Source: Lycocorax pyrrhopterus obiensis (Eukaryota > Chordata > Aves > Passeriformes > Paradisaeidae). Taken from it: 64,000 nt of DNA. The stretch is taken from NCBI GenBank assembly GCA_014706295.1, contig JACSVZ010000001.1:44674383-44738382 (forward strand), read 5' to 3'. The stretch's first letter is position 1; each line of letters begins with the position of its first letter. The notes beneath the pieces were generated by a model that saw only the letters and a program-made list of their open reading frames with translations, was not told the DNA's origin and made no database searches. The translations under genes were made by a program, and so were the position numbers. This document shows, one piece after another, positions 33,949 to 47,090 of this stretch.

Positions 33949-36900
33949 CAGTACTTTATTCAAAGAATTCTTTTTTCCTAATAGTGAGGATATAGGTAAT
34001 CATATTCAGATTAGGACATCACCATTACAGATGAGAGGGACAGCAGTGATTTAAAAATACCCTTTTATATATAACAAGTTTTTAAAAAGAAGTCTTCACT
34101 TCAAAGTCAGGAAGGCAAAACAGAAACTAAAATTAACATCAAATGATCTCTGTGAACTAAAAATACATTTTATCAGAATATTTTATTGCTATTTCTATGC
34201 CTTATAGACTTACAAAATTATCAGGATTTATATAAACTAATGTTAAAAGATGGCTGAAATATATTTTATTCTTTACTAAAAGTTTCTAAGTCAGAATTAA
34301 AGAAACTAGGTGGAAGAATTGAGAAAAACGTAGTTTAGTCATATTACAGGTTAAAACCCAGAAATGTGTATAATTTATAGATTACCTAATTTTTTTATTC
34401 CATTAATATTAAAACGACCTCTAAATCTGTTTGTGTGTTTGTATGTATTGTGATTTTATGTGTGACATGCAGGTGTATTTATGGACATAATTTATTTTTT
34501 TCTGCAGGGATCATTGCATGAGCAGGAAAACAACCAGACTGCAACTCAAAACCCTTTGAGTGAAGGAGGACAGAATGATACATAAGTGAAATATCAGAAA
34601 ATTCAGAGTATATTTTATTTCCAGCACTCTTGGGTGGATGTTCAGATGATTCTTGATTGCAATCAAATGCACCCAGCCAGGACTTAGAGTGTACATGGTT
34701 TTAACTCTGATTGGTTCATCTCTGCTTAAGTTTGCAGATTGAACATTCATAGAACACATTGTAAGTGAAATTGTAATATCAACCTTTTGACTCACACTTA
34801 ATGCTAATGGCAAAATTTTGACTTAATGGAAACACATTTACACTGCGGGAAAATTAATGCGCTAATATCAGTGTTCAGAACCAAATAACCTGATTAATGG
34901 TTTCTGTAGTTTGTATATCATACCACCACAGTATTCCAAGTAAATATTTGAAAATGTAAATCATTTCTGAGTTATGTGCCAGCACCACATAAACTGAATG
35001 TATGACAGTATGCTGCAATTTTTTCTGTTCATACTAACACATTACAGCATTGCAGAATTCTGTCTGAATTATTCGATGAAACACTTTTGTTCATCATTTC
35101 TATTTGCAGTTTATTAAATGAAAAATAAAATTTAGTAGAAATGTAGGCATTTCCCTGTCACATTTCTTTCTTAGAAACAAGTTCTTATTTCAGTTATTAC
35201 TCTCTAACCAAATTATATTACTTAAACCAGTGTGGTAGGAGAGAAAGAAAACAAAGGCATTAGGTCATACGTTTGAATACAGTCTACATCTGTTGCTTTT
35301 AGAAGTCATTGTTTTCTGATATAATTTTCAATCTTCTATGAAATGAACTCAATCTTTTAACAAGTCCTATTGGGCATTATGGTAAAGCCATTATCTACCA
35401 TTACCAAAATTAATTTATTTATTAATTAGAATGATTTGGGCAGTTAGTAAACTTGTTTGTGGGTTGAAGCTGTGAAAAACACTGGCTTGTACCACTTCGC
35501 ATAAAGAAAAAATATTTCAAATAACTATTTTTGATGTTTCGTGCCTGTGACTGAATCTCTGAGTTGACAATGCAAATAGCAAATTTCACTGGTAGGCTGA
35601 TTTTACTCCTACGTATTTCTACAAAAACTAATACATAAGGCCACAATATAAACAGTGAATTTTGGAGTTTCCACCAGAATACAAACATCACATGCTTATG
35701 TGAATTAATATGGTTTTGAAAAGGTGCAGAATGTCAGCATATCTAATAAATAAAATCGGAATTATTTTTATGATGTTCTAATTTATGATTCAATATGAAT
35801 GTTTTAATGAGGTTGAAAACCCAAGATTAATGCATAAAAGAAGTCTTCAAGTTAAAGAAACAAGAGAATTCTAATTGCAGTGGAAACCAGGAAATCTATT
35901 TTGAAATAACACTGCACATACCAGCTTAGGCAAGCAAATAGGCATGTTCATATTCAAAATTGAGTTTCTAACTTATCATCTTCTAAGATCCTCTAAAAGT
36001 TTTTTTCATAGGCCTGTAGTTATTTCTTCTTTTTTTCAAAAGGTAATAGAGAAGTGACTCAGTTGCTTAAAAAAACTCCCACTAAAACAGGAAGATGTTT
36101 TAATTGATATTTAAAATAACAACTAATCAATGATACTATAATTAATATATTTAATAGTAATAAATTTGAGGATTCCCTAGTTTTCATCTCAAGTGTCATA
36201 AAATTTAAACACCGTCTCTTCAGATTTTAATAGAAATAAATACTGAATCCAAGTGTTTAAGGTAGGAAGTAACACCATCTGCCTTAACATGTTCTATCAA
36301 CAACATATTACTAGAAATAGGAATTTTATTCAGCATGAAAGAACATAAACAAAATTTAAGAATTTTAGCTTGCACTTGAAAAGGGTATGCTTTGACTTTA
36401 TTTTAGTAACATTATCCTAGTGATGGTTACAGTAGCCAAAACCCCTCTTCAACAAAGAACCTTCAGTGTTTTTGTACGTGATTATACCTCAAGAAATTTG
36501 CTTGTGAAACACCAGCATATCAGAATTGCCATCAAGCTGTCATTCCATCGGTCTGCCAATTGACTTATGAGTCCTATGTTATGTCTGCTTCTATTGTGTG
36601 GATATATTTTGATTTCTAAGTCTTATCAAATATTACTAGACACCTGTACACATGCAGATTTAGCTCAGATTTCCACTAAATTCCGTGAGCTTAGATAGTC
36701 TATTTCACTTGAAAACAGATATACTCAAATTAAAAATCTGAAGTGTCTAAAAGCTGGATCTGCATCCCTGATGGAAATTCTGGCTTAATCTAAAAGAGAT
36801 TAGAGATATTGGAGAAGGAAAAAATTAATTCCTTAAAATATATTTTCAATTTTTTTTTTCCCTTTAGGTATTCCACTACTGCAAACTGGTAATCAATTGC

Positions 36901-39900
36901 TTCAAAATTTAGTGAAAGATGAAATTGATTCTGAGGAATCGAAGACATAAGAAGATACATTTTTTTATGCACACAACTTACCACGAGAGAAGGTATTTGG
37001 ATTAATATGAGACTTACTATGACAGGAATCAGCGGAGAAAAGTTTGATTGACCTTCAAAACTGAAAAGAAAATCCTCTATGAAACATGGCTATTTGTGGA
37101 AAGAACATCTGAATCTAAAGAATCACAGTTTATGATATATATTTGTTTATAGAGATTGTTTCATGCTAATTAAGAACTCTTTGTGAATTAACACCAGTAA
37201 CATTTTTTTTAAACCCAAACAGATTTTTAGAATGCACAGAAAAAAAAAATTAATATAGAATTATTGAATTATTTGAAAGAAAGTGTAAGGAAGTCATTGG
37301 CTGATTATCTTCTCTTGAGAAATTTTTAAGTAGATCACAATGTAATTTTTCTAATAAAAAGCATAATAAATATATCAGGCAAATGCAGGAAGCTTCTGTG
37401 TGCAAGACAGGGTCTCTGAAGACTGTTTAGACTTTATGGCTACTTCATCCACTGCATCTACATTCTGATACACAAAGTTTTCATTTATGATTAAAGATAT
37501 GCAGTCAAATAACATTTTCATCCTTCCAGTTAATTCAATTTGGCTTCATTCATTTCAATTGTCGCTTTGAAATTCCAGACAAAATTATTTTAAAACTTGC
37601 TTATATAAATAAATGTGCATGAAAACAGAAAGATGTTGTTGATAGCTGATGGGAAATAAAAATAGAACACAAGGGATACGTTTTTATCCAGAGGAAGCAA
37701 TCAAAAAAGTCAACTACTGGTAGAAGCTAGCGTTAGAATCAATTATGTAAGGTCATTTCTGCCACCTGGGAGACCATTTTGAAAATGCCTTAAACAAGAA
37801 AATGCCTTATAAGTGGTGAGAGAGGGAAGACCAGAGGCATTAATCTGAAGCATTTATTGTGCTGGATGTGTGAGGATCTTTGCAGCAACTAACTTACCTC
37901 TTTTTAGGAGTGAGAAATAAGTTTCTCACTTGTCCCTCATTTAGGATGTTGGAGTGGAAATGCAGTGACTCTGAGTGAGACACAGCAAGGAGATATTTGT
38001 AAGAATTTTAATGGTATGCTTACTTTTGCATATGCTTTTATTGAAGATATGTTAACCCTATAGCCACTGATAAATACTGAAATACTTATAGTTAAAAAAA
38101 CATGTTCCAAAGTTTTTATTATCAAATGCAGCTTGTTGTCTCTCTTTATAGTATTCTTTTTTTATTTTACTGGAGAAATTAGATTAGTGGTTCTATAGTT
38201 TACAGATTTACTAAAAGAATGTTAGGGTACAGTAGAAACCCCCATCTACTAATTTATTTTCTTCTTGATTAAGAGTGACAATATAAAAATAATAACTATT
38301 ACAAATATATTTTCCCCCTTAGTTTAACATTCACTCAAGTAATAGGAGAAAACCTACATAATTTAACAATTTTTGGTTCAGCTTTGTCATACATTTGTAT
38401 TGGGTCTCTATCAGCCATGACTCACTTTACTGATAGTGTGTGATTCTCCTGTGATTTCCATCTTGCATAAAGTTACACATATTGAACGTGGGCGTTTAAA
38501 GAATACTCATACCCTTTTCAGTTTTCAGCTGTTACCCACATGGTGTTCCTGATCTTTTTACATGCCACAGCTTGTTTACTGAAGAGGCACTGCATTTTTC
38601 CACTTAAAAATGTTTTGAAGAACACTGATAGATTATCTTAATTTTCAGTGCCCTTCAAAGGTGTGTCCTACTTAAACTCTATGACCTGCTATTTTAAAAG
38701 CTATTAAGCTGTGTAAATGTTGTTGAGGACAAAATATAGATCAATTATAGTTGTGTATCTGATACAATAAACATGTCTAGAGAAGATCAAGATACGACTG
38801 TAATCTTACACATTTAAAGCAAATTTGTTTATTGTAATTCAGTCTGTTTTGTACTCAGGTCTTTATCATTTTTTGAACCTATCACCACACAATCTACCAA
38901 TATTAGCAACTGCATTATAATGAGACAGTATTTCATTATGAATATTTTTCACTTTATTAATGTATACCTCATCTACAGAATGCACCTCAGTTTTAACAAA
39001 CATATTTTCTCTCTCTCTTGTTGTTTTCTGGGTTGTTTGTTTAGCTCAGATTTTTATTTGTTTATTTGCCTGTTTGCTGGTTGTCTCCACGTTTGAAAAT
39101 ATTTAGAAATCCCAAGAATATCTTTGGATGCATCCACACGTCCATAATGCATGAATGTGCCACTCCATCCATCCCTATACTGCAGCAAAGGTCTAGGGTT
39201 TGTTGCAGGTGAGTGGCCTTTTCCAAGTGTACAGTCTCTTCATACAGGGTAAATGAAGAGTGCTCAGAATCCCTTGGACTCAACACATCTAAAAACCAAT
39301 GTGGAACATATTCTTTCAGCTCAGGAAAAAAATGCCAAACAATTCAAAACTAAAACAAACAAACCCTAACAAAAATAAAGCCCAAACCCAAAACGCCTTC
39401 TCCTGCAAAACATGTTTACAAAATGAAAGAACTTATTTTCTTTATCAGTTTTAATTTTTCACATAAACTTAAATCAGAATTGTGAGTGTAAGACTTCAAG
39501 GGAAACAAATAATAATATTCAAATGACATTTTTCTTTAGGTCTTTGAAAAATGATCAGTTGTCTTTTTAGAAAGATACTCTAACAAAACAAAAAGATGGT
39601 TTCTGTTCCTGGGGAATGCAGTACACAACAACAGTACATTTTTTTTTAAATAGATGGACAAAAAAAAAATAATGTGGAGATAATTGCACGAAACTGATTA
39701 GAAATTAATAGCATGAAATAAATTAAGATTAATTTGGGGTGAGCTTTAAGGCTTTTCAAGGAAAAAAAAAAAAGAAATGGCCAGCAATTTTGTATAATGT
39801 CTTTAAGGTAAAACAGTGTAACATTCCAAATTTCACATCTGAAGTGTCTTGTCTCCTACATGCAAAATGACTACTCCATTTTGAAAAGATTTCTGATATA

Positions 39901-42900
39901 ATTGTAAAGTTAGAAACAGATTGCTGACATTAGTCCTCTGTGATGGGAATCCTAGCCACAGTAATTGCAAGGAGTTTCCTTTTAAAATTAATTGAAAACA
40001 CAGCTTGATGCCATTTGCAGTTTAAACACTGAAACTCAGTGCATTTAAATACAGATAGAATTAATATGTTCACCTACTCTTTTTTTTTTTAAATTATCAA
40101 AGAAAAGACAAGTGGAGAACATCTCTAAAGAGATAACTGCACAAAAAACAACCTCCCTCTCTTCAAGGTAACAAAGGAAAATGTATTATCATTTCTTATT
40201 CAATTTAAATTGTTGTAAGTAATCTTTTCACCTGTATGTTGAAATTTGCTCATACCTAAATATCTGTTATACAAAAAAGGGTGACAAGGCCCATAAATAT
40301 TCCCTTTTTTCAGGATATTCCAATGTCACCTTTGTGTACTTGTCTTGGTCTTAACCACACCTATTAACAGGGGCTCCTTGGGAGACTTCTATATTTTTCT
40401 GCAAACTATGAATCCTTAATGAGACTGGCACTATTGTAGCCCATTTTGCAGAGTGTTGCCTACACAGAAAAACAGCCTCAGATATTGAAATGTTAGTTAG
40501 CTTTTGCCACTCAATTCTGTTTAACTAACCTGCACAAATCCTATTTAACGGGACTTCTGGTATCTGACTGCTTTCTTGTCAAGAAAGGAATTGCAAGGAG
40601 CCTACTGTAACTAAATTATATTTTAGATTTAGGATTGGTGCTCTTGGAGATGTGAAATTAGCTATAAATCATTATGGATTTTTTTTCTGAAAATTATGCA
40701 GTTGACATTTTTGTAAGTAAGAATATTTGTTGCTCTGCAAGTGAATTGCTAACAAACAAAATAAATTTTAAAAATTGCCTTGATTCCTGTAGCTTTATGA
40801 TTTGAAATCTTGTGCCTAAGAAGTGTAGAATTTGAACTTCTTTTAATAAAGCTCTTGCTGAAGTAACTGTTAATAGCACATAGAGAAATATTAATTAGCA
40901 ATTTTCATAGTATTAAAATATGGTAACTTGTATAGAGAAAATCTGTAATGCGTATATGTATGCACTGACCTAATAAGCTTACATGAAGTAAAGTTTAAGT
41001 ATAAATCAGTCATGACAAGTGTTTTATGGTTTACATTATCCGCCTTGAGTAAGGTAAACAAAATGCTCTGCTGGATCAAGGGCTTCAGGAAACATTCTCT
41101 AAATATGTAACCAACTGAGAAGAGTAAATTAGTTGAATGCATGTAATATGACTAGAACTGGAACACAGTTTTTGCCCACCTAATAAGTCACTTATACAAT
41201 GCATTGCTCATTCACATTTGAATACATGTAATTTAGAAATGTCCCTATGAGCCTTATGAAGAATTCTGTCATTTTTCTAGCCCGTTGATAATCTCTCCAG
41301 TTTCTTTAATGTGTTTTGGACTTGTTTCCATGCTTTCAGTATGTCATTCTGCTTCTCTGTTGATTCATAGATTTCAAATTTTTTTAAGAGGATTGTGGGC
41401 AAAAGGAGATGTTAGTTTTGGTGTGGTGTGGGTAAGTTAAGTAAAGCTTGCTACTATGACCAGTATTCGAGCAAGGAAAATATATAAAAGCAATACAGGA
41501 AATACAACTATTAAGGGCAAACCAAGTGAAAAGACCTTGTATGTCCGAATATTACAATCCTGCTTTTATCAATTTAGAATGGTACTTTTTGCAGGCTGAA
41601 AGTAACGCAGGTGCTGCAATAAGTTGGAATGTATACCTTGATGAGGAGTTGCTTACTCTTCTGAAAGTTAATGGCAAATGTAAAACAAAGAGAAGATGGC
41701 TGTGTTTGTTACTAACTGTTGTTGGAAGGAACTCCCAGGTACAGATTTCAGGAGTATTTTGTTTGCTTCTTGCTTGTGTGATCATTTTAATGACAATGCA
41801 CTTTATTCTTTCATGAGCTGAACCCAGCTGTGATTAGCAATTTAACTTCCTAAGTAACGGAGAAGAAACAAAAAGAGTCAGTAGATCCTGCACCAGGTGG
41901 CAAATAAATACATTCAGTCTAAGCACCAGCTGACGTGAATATCAAAAACAATAACCCAAGAATTATAATTGTGACAGTGGAAAGAGCACCTGGAAAAATG
42001 TCATGAAGGGAAAAATCCACCCTGCTATTCTGTTTGATAATTTCTGGGACTTTGTTGCAGAACATCTCTGCCTGCTCAGTCCAATGAAACAAGCTGGACA
42101 TATGGAATATTCTGCTAATGGATCAACAGCAGAGAAGCTATTGGTAGTCCACGATAGCCCGGTGATTCTGGCAACAACAATAACAAATAATGCTCTTCAC
42201 CATCTTACTGACCCTCTAGGGTATAAATGTTATTCCCAAATAATTTCTATCTGCTTTCTTCTTTAGTATGCCCCTGCTTTCTCTGGGTGGCTGATCTTAT
42301 TGCCATATACACCCAACTTCATTTTCTCCTTTTGTACTTCCAGATATGAGTGTAAGGTCATATGACATATTTTGAATGCTCCTTACTATCACAGTATTTG
42401 AACAGGGAAAACATTATGCATTTACGACAGTTGCATATCATACAGAATTTATTGGGAGAAAAAAACTTAAATAAAATGTCAAAATTAAATACAATAAAGC
42501 ATGCTTAATTAGCTTTATACTAAGTAGGACATAAAACATTATGAACTCATGACAGTGTACTCCAGATGCATTTGATTAACAGCTAAAGAAAGGCAAAGAG
42601 AGAAGGACATGAGGTTGGTCACTGTAAGACTCCATACATTCACAACCAGATTACCAGCAAGAATGCTCACGGCAGTTTTTAGTCTGAGGCACAGACAGCA
42701 AACTGCTGAATGACTGAACATCCCCATTGCAAGAGGAACATTTCCGAAGGTTCCCTAGGGTATAGCTTCAGCCCTAGCACTACATATCAGAAAACTATGA
42801 AGTGCCCCAGTGACACACTTGAGTGCATAGCAAACACACAGGGAGGGAAACTAGCACCATGAGACTTCCTCCATGCTACAGCATGGGATAGATGTATTCT

Positions 42901-45749
42901 GTGAGGAACTGGAGACTGCCAGTAATGTAGGTCAAGCTGTGGTTCACGTGCCAGCAAATACCACAGACTGAATATGGAAAAGAATGCTGCCATTTAAGGG
43001 GTTAGAGAAGGGGAAAATGACTACCTGTTAGCCGAAACCAGTCCTCATGATCAATTTTCCTATAACTCTGTCCACTTAGATTTGAAATATGAACTTTAAC
43101 TGTTTCTGCTAGCTTTTTGCTATTCTGTATCCTTGTTTTCCTTTGTTTTATTTAAATGAGTGGGGCTTTTTCTAGCAATTGTCTCTTTTTCCCATCTTTA
43201 AAACTGCATCTTTTTAATAGGACTTCTCATTTCAACAATTTTATGTCTATACTACAGAGATCTATTCACCAGTTCAACCGGAGAAATGTTAAAATTGTCG
43301 TCAGAATCTATTTTCTACAGGAGCCTTCTGGGGACACTAAGATTGACACTAGGCCTCAGTAAAACAGCAATATATTCTAGAGCTATTTATTAGTTTTGCT
43401 TTAGTCTTGCTAGGAATTGTTCATCTGGGCTCTCCCCTGGGCACGGCATCTTGAAGGACCTCTTACATCAACTGGAAAGCAAAAAAAAAATGTCAAAACA
43501 AAACACTTGTAGAAGTTTTGCTAATACTATAATTCCAACAATTTTTTGCTCTATTCCATCTATTTTAATTTTGTATGGTTTTGTTTTCCAAAGTCTCTAA
43601 TCAAGAAGATTTAAATCCATTAGCACATATCATCACCTTGGTTTCTTCTGGGATTTAGTCAGTTTGTATTTGAATTAATTGAATTTACAACCAAGACAAA
43701 ACCTCTGATTTTTACTGAGGTACATTATGTTCTTTACTGCATGCATTGTGACCTCATACCATCCATTTATCACAATCAAGAGTACACACTTTGATGGAAA
43801 CTGATATCAAACTCCCAGTGATGACACTAAAGCAGTTCAAGATAGAAGACACCACGCCATAACTTCTTTTTAGCACTAAAATATGATAAATGCTAGTTTC
43901 TTCACTTGTAATGGTTTCTCATTAGAAGAATACATTTTTTTTTCTTATATAGTCAGCATTCATCACTGGTTTTGTCCATAAGAGAAATTTGTTTGCTTTG
44001 CTACTGAAGCACTTAAATTGTCTGTCTGTTTCTAAAACAATAGACATATTGTTATAGCTTCTAAAACTAAACAAGGAAGTGTTTGTACTGCCACTTTTCT
44101 TTCTTTTGCCTCTACTGCAATAGTGCATTTGTAAAATGGTCCCTTTTGATTGTCCAAAAAATGTTTTCCATTCTTCCAAATAACATTGTACACCAATTTT
44201 CTCTGAAAGCTTTTAAAGCTCTTTATATTCAATGCAAGTGTTTCTCACTACACTTGTGTCTCTCCAAAAGCTTCATAAATACAGGGCTGTCAGTATTTAT
44301 TTATTGCTTGAGATTATTTTCCCTAGGATATTTCAGTATAAACTACACACATTTAATGAAGTTTTGTTTTGATTGGAGCTTAACTCATTCACTGTTGCAC
44401 CTTGAGTCATACTTTCGCATTATCAATAACATGGCAATAATTTTTCTAAGGCCTAAGAAATTCTCTCTGGTGTAGCCTATTTGAATAAGGACCACGGATC
44501 TTTCAGATGTTTCAGCTGTACACTTCATGTTTAAAGAAGGAATCTGCAAATTGTATTGATATGGATCCTTATAGCCACTTCTGTTAGGAAATGCAGTGTT
44601 CTAGTATCTGTTATGTAAAATACATATTAAGAATGTAATACATAAAATACAAATTAAGAATGAATTTCATAGAATGTTTAAGATTATTCTTGCAACAAAT
44701 TAGAGAAAATGTTTAGAAATATGGGAAGTAGACAGCCTTATTTCACTTATATTCATCATCTGTTTCATTGTTGCTTGGAAAGCAGCGTGTACTGCAAGAT
44801 AAATTAGCTTTATGCCCAAAGATATATAACATAAAATACAGCTTTAATTTGTGGAACCTGTGTTTTCATTAATATAATGTTTTACATTTACTTTCCATTC
44901 TTTCAAAGAATTGATTGATATATGAATCTTCATTAATTTCTTCCTTCTCCTAGACCCCCTAAACGTGCATATTGATCTTTCTTGCCAGACAGGTATATTA
45001 AATGCCTCTGGCTTTCTGTAAGACATTTGATCAGAAAATGAAAACATTGGCATGCAGTCAGCATTGTTCTTTCTGGTTTAGCTGGCTTCAGTACAACGTT
45101 CACATTAGCTCTGTGCTCATAACCTCAAACTGAATATCATTGGAAATGCGTGATGTATGGAGGAAGCTTAAAGGAAAAGTGCCAAATGAATATTGGCCTT
45201 TCATGTCCTTCTCTGGTAAGCACATGTGCAAGCTGGATTCAGGATGGAGAACAGAGAGATGAATACTAAATATTCTCAGTGCACACTGTAATGTCTTTAA
45301 AATTAATTCCTTTAGAACAAATCCAAAGTGTTGATCCAACTCAATAGTTTTTTTAAACATCTTGGTCTGGATAAGATATCATTTACTGTAAGAGGCAGCC
45401 ATTTCCAACAGTAATGAAAAAGGTAAAGAATAGGTTTTGGGCATCAATATGAGTCAGAAATAAAATCCCCAGAAGGATAGACATGATTTATACAGTTTCA
45501 TTTTCCACGTGTCAAACATGGACCATTTCACATTGATCTACTCAGACTTAAAAACATACAAAGGATTTTATTTGTTTAAAATGAACACAATCACAGTAAG
45601 ATCTAATCTTTGACCAATAATTTTTGATGGAAAGTTTAGATGCTGTGCAAGAGGTTTTGTGTTGTTAGTACTAGTTAATTTATTTCTTAAAGGCAATTGA
45701 CTCCGACACTTTCTAAATTTATTTTTAAAACTGTATACTTTGGCTGATT

Positions 45750-46405
45750 CAGTCTCTGAGAAGGATGCAGGTATATGTCAATATATTGTTTGAAACGTAC
45801 ATTTTCCTTCTTGTCTGGTGAGGTAGGTTGCCTCCCTGCAGCATGTGAGGACCTCTATGAAGCAGGTAGTCACTACAGCCCATGGAAAGGACCACATCAG
45901 GGCAGACAACCACACTGCAGCCCTTGGAGGACCCCACACTGGAGCAGTCTTTCTGTGAAGGACTTTATCCTATGTCAGGGATCATATGTTGGAGCAGGCA
46001 TACAGTGTGAAGAGTAAGAAGAGGCATGTATGAAGTGTTACGAACTGATCACAAACCCCTTCGTCATCTTCCCCTGCACTGCTTGGGGATTAAGAACTAA
46101 AGGAACTGGGAATGCCAGAATGAAGTTGAGCCTGGGAGGAAGGCAGGAGTGGGGGAAAGATGCTTTAGTTTTATTCTTTGTTTCTCACCATCCTACTCTT
46201 TTTTAAATCGGCAATAAATTAAATTGATTTTCCCTAAATCAAATCTGGTTTTGCTGTACTATTGAGTGATGGTAACTACTAAGTGATGTGCCTATCTTAA
46301 ACCATGAGCTTTTCCATCTCACTCTCTTCTTGCGTCCTATTGAGCAGGGTGAGGGACAGAGCAGCTGGTGGGCATCTGGCAGCCCGCCGCAGTGAATTCA
46401 CCACA
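45750..46405 (+). mobile_element. solo LTR-like element, family A copy 3, plus orientation
   Basis: Third member of the LTR family seen at 14 and 18.5 kb. Landmarks are the internal repeated units ('cactgcagcccttggaggaccccacactggagcag', 45910-45945), 'aagttgagcctgggaggaaggcaggagtgggg' (46123-46154), the poly(A) region 'accatcctactctttttt...cggcaataaattaaattgatt' (46188-46226) and the 3' end 'gtgaattcaccaca'. The first third, including the promoter region, is missing compared with the other copies, so this LTR is 5'-truncated or internally deleted. It is non-coding. Confidence 0.7.
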
Positions 46406-46699
46406 AATTTATTCTTGATATTCAATAAAATTGGCCTCAATGCTAAATGGAGCTTTTATGAAGTAATACTGAAAAATCCGTTTAATAATGATAAAATATG
46501 TTTCAGGAATAGCATTCTACAATCATATTAACAGTTTAAAAATTTGATCTAGACTTCTTTTTGCTTAGCACATAGATAAGAATATATGGGTGCAAGAAAA
46601 ATAGCTTGATATCCTGAGATTCAGCAAACATATGTACAGAAATATGTAAATGTAAATGTAAAAATGTTATTGATTAAATTCTTGATGACTATATGTATA
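46406..46699. other. short unique spacer between two LTRs
   Basis: AT-rich DNA with no recognised feature except a small tandem run of TGTAAA units near 46644-46664. Confidence 0.5.
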
Positions 46700-47090
46700 T
46701 GTCATGGTTTAGGAATGGTATTATCCGATTTAATGTTCCCACTGAAACCACACCAAACTATGTGCCACTCATTCTTCCTTCCCCTTCCCTCCCCTCTATA
46801 AGGCTGGAGAAGAAAATTGGAGACACAAGAGATAAAGATCATGGGCTGAGATAAGAACAATTTACTGGAAAGAGCAATGAGATAAGAAAACGAACAGTTA
46901 CAGAAACAATGCTAATGACAGGAGGTTCAAGAAGAGATCTGTTACTGCTCAAGCCCCCCAGGAAAACCCCTGACAATCCAACATGCAACCTGGAAGCGAG
47001 CCCTTCCTGCATTCCATGAAAATAATGTGAGGTCATGTAGAATAGCCTCTGGGTCCTAGTCATGCCTCCTTCTGGCTACTGTATAAAATG
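46700..47090 (+). mobile_element. LTR of a second ERV family, starting TGTCATGGTTTAGG
   Basis: The 5' end TGTCATGGTTTAGGAATGG, followed by 'aatgttcccactgaaaccacaccaaac' and 'tcttccttccccttccctcccctc', is a start of the kind shared by a large group of avian ERV LTRs. It continues with 'gagataaagatcatgggctgagataagaacaatttactgg' and ends near 'cctctgggtcctagtcatgcctccttctggctactg'. A CA terminus is not visible, so the last bases are lost or diverged. It is unrelated to family A immediately upstream. No internal retroviral genes adjoin it. Confidence 0.7.

Larger units (their letters stand above)
31691..45749. other. long unique AT-rich stretch, no gene recognised
   Basis: About 14 kb without a single recognised interspersed repeat, the longest such stretch in the window. 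Short tandem duplications near 32.8-33.9 kb are listed separately. Open frames on both strands are at the level expected by chance in such DNA. Some segments are flanked by splice-like signals (plus strand 34508-34585 and 36868-36950; minus strand near 44.0-45.4 kb) and are discussed under findings. The absence of transposons could reflect selective constraint or just chance. Alignment to other birds would tell. Confidence 0.5.

Noticed and set aside
41526..41816. Plus-strand open frame of 96 codons with an acceptor-like TTTTTGCAG and donor-like CAG|GTACAG
   Set aside because: An overlapping minus-strand frame is almost as long, and no neighbouring plus-strand segments fit its phase. Left as a chance candidate.
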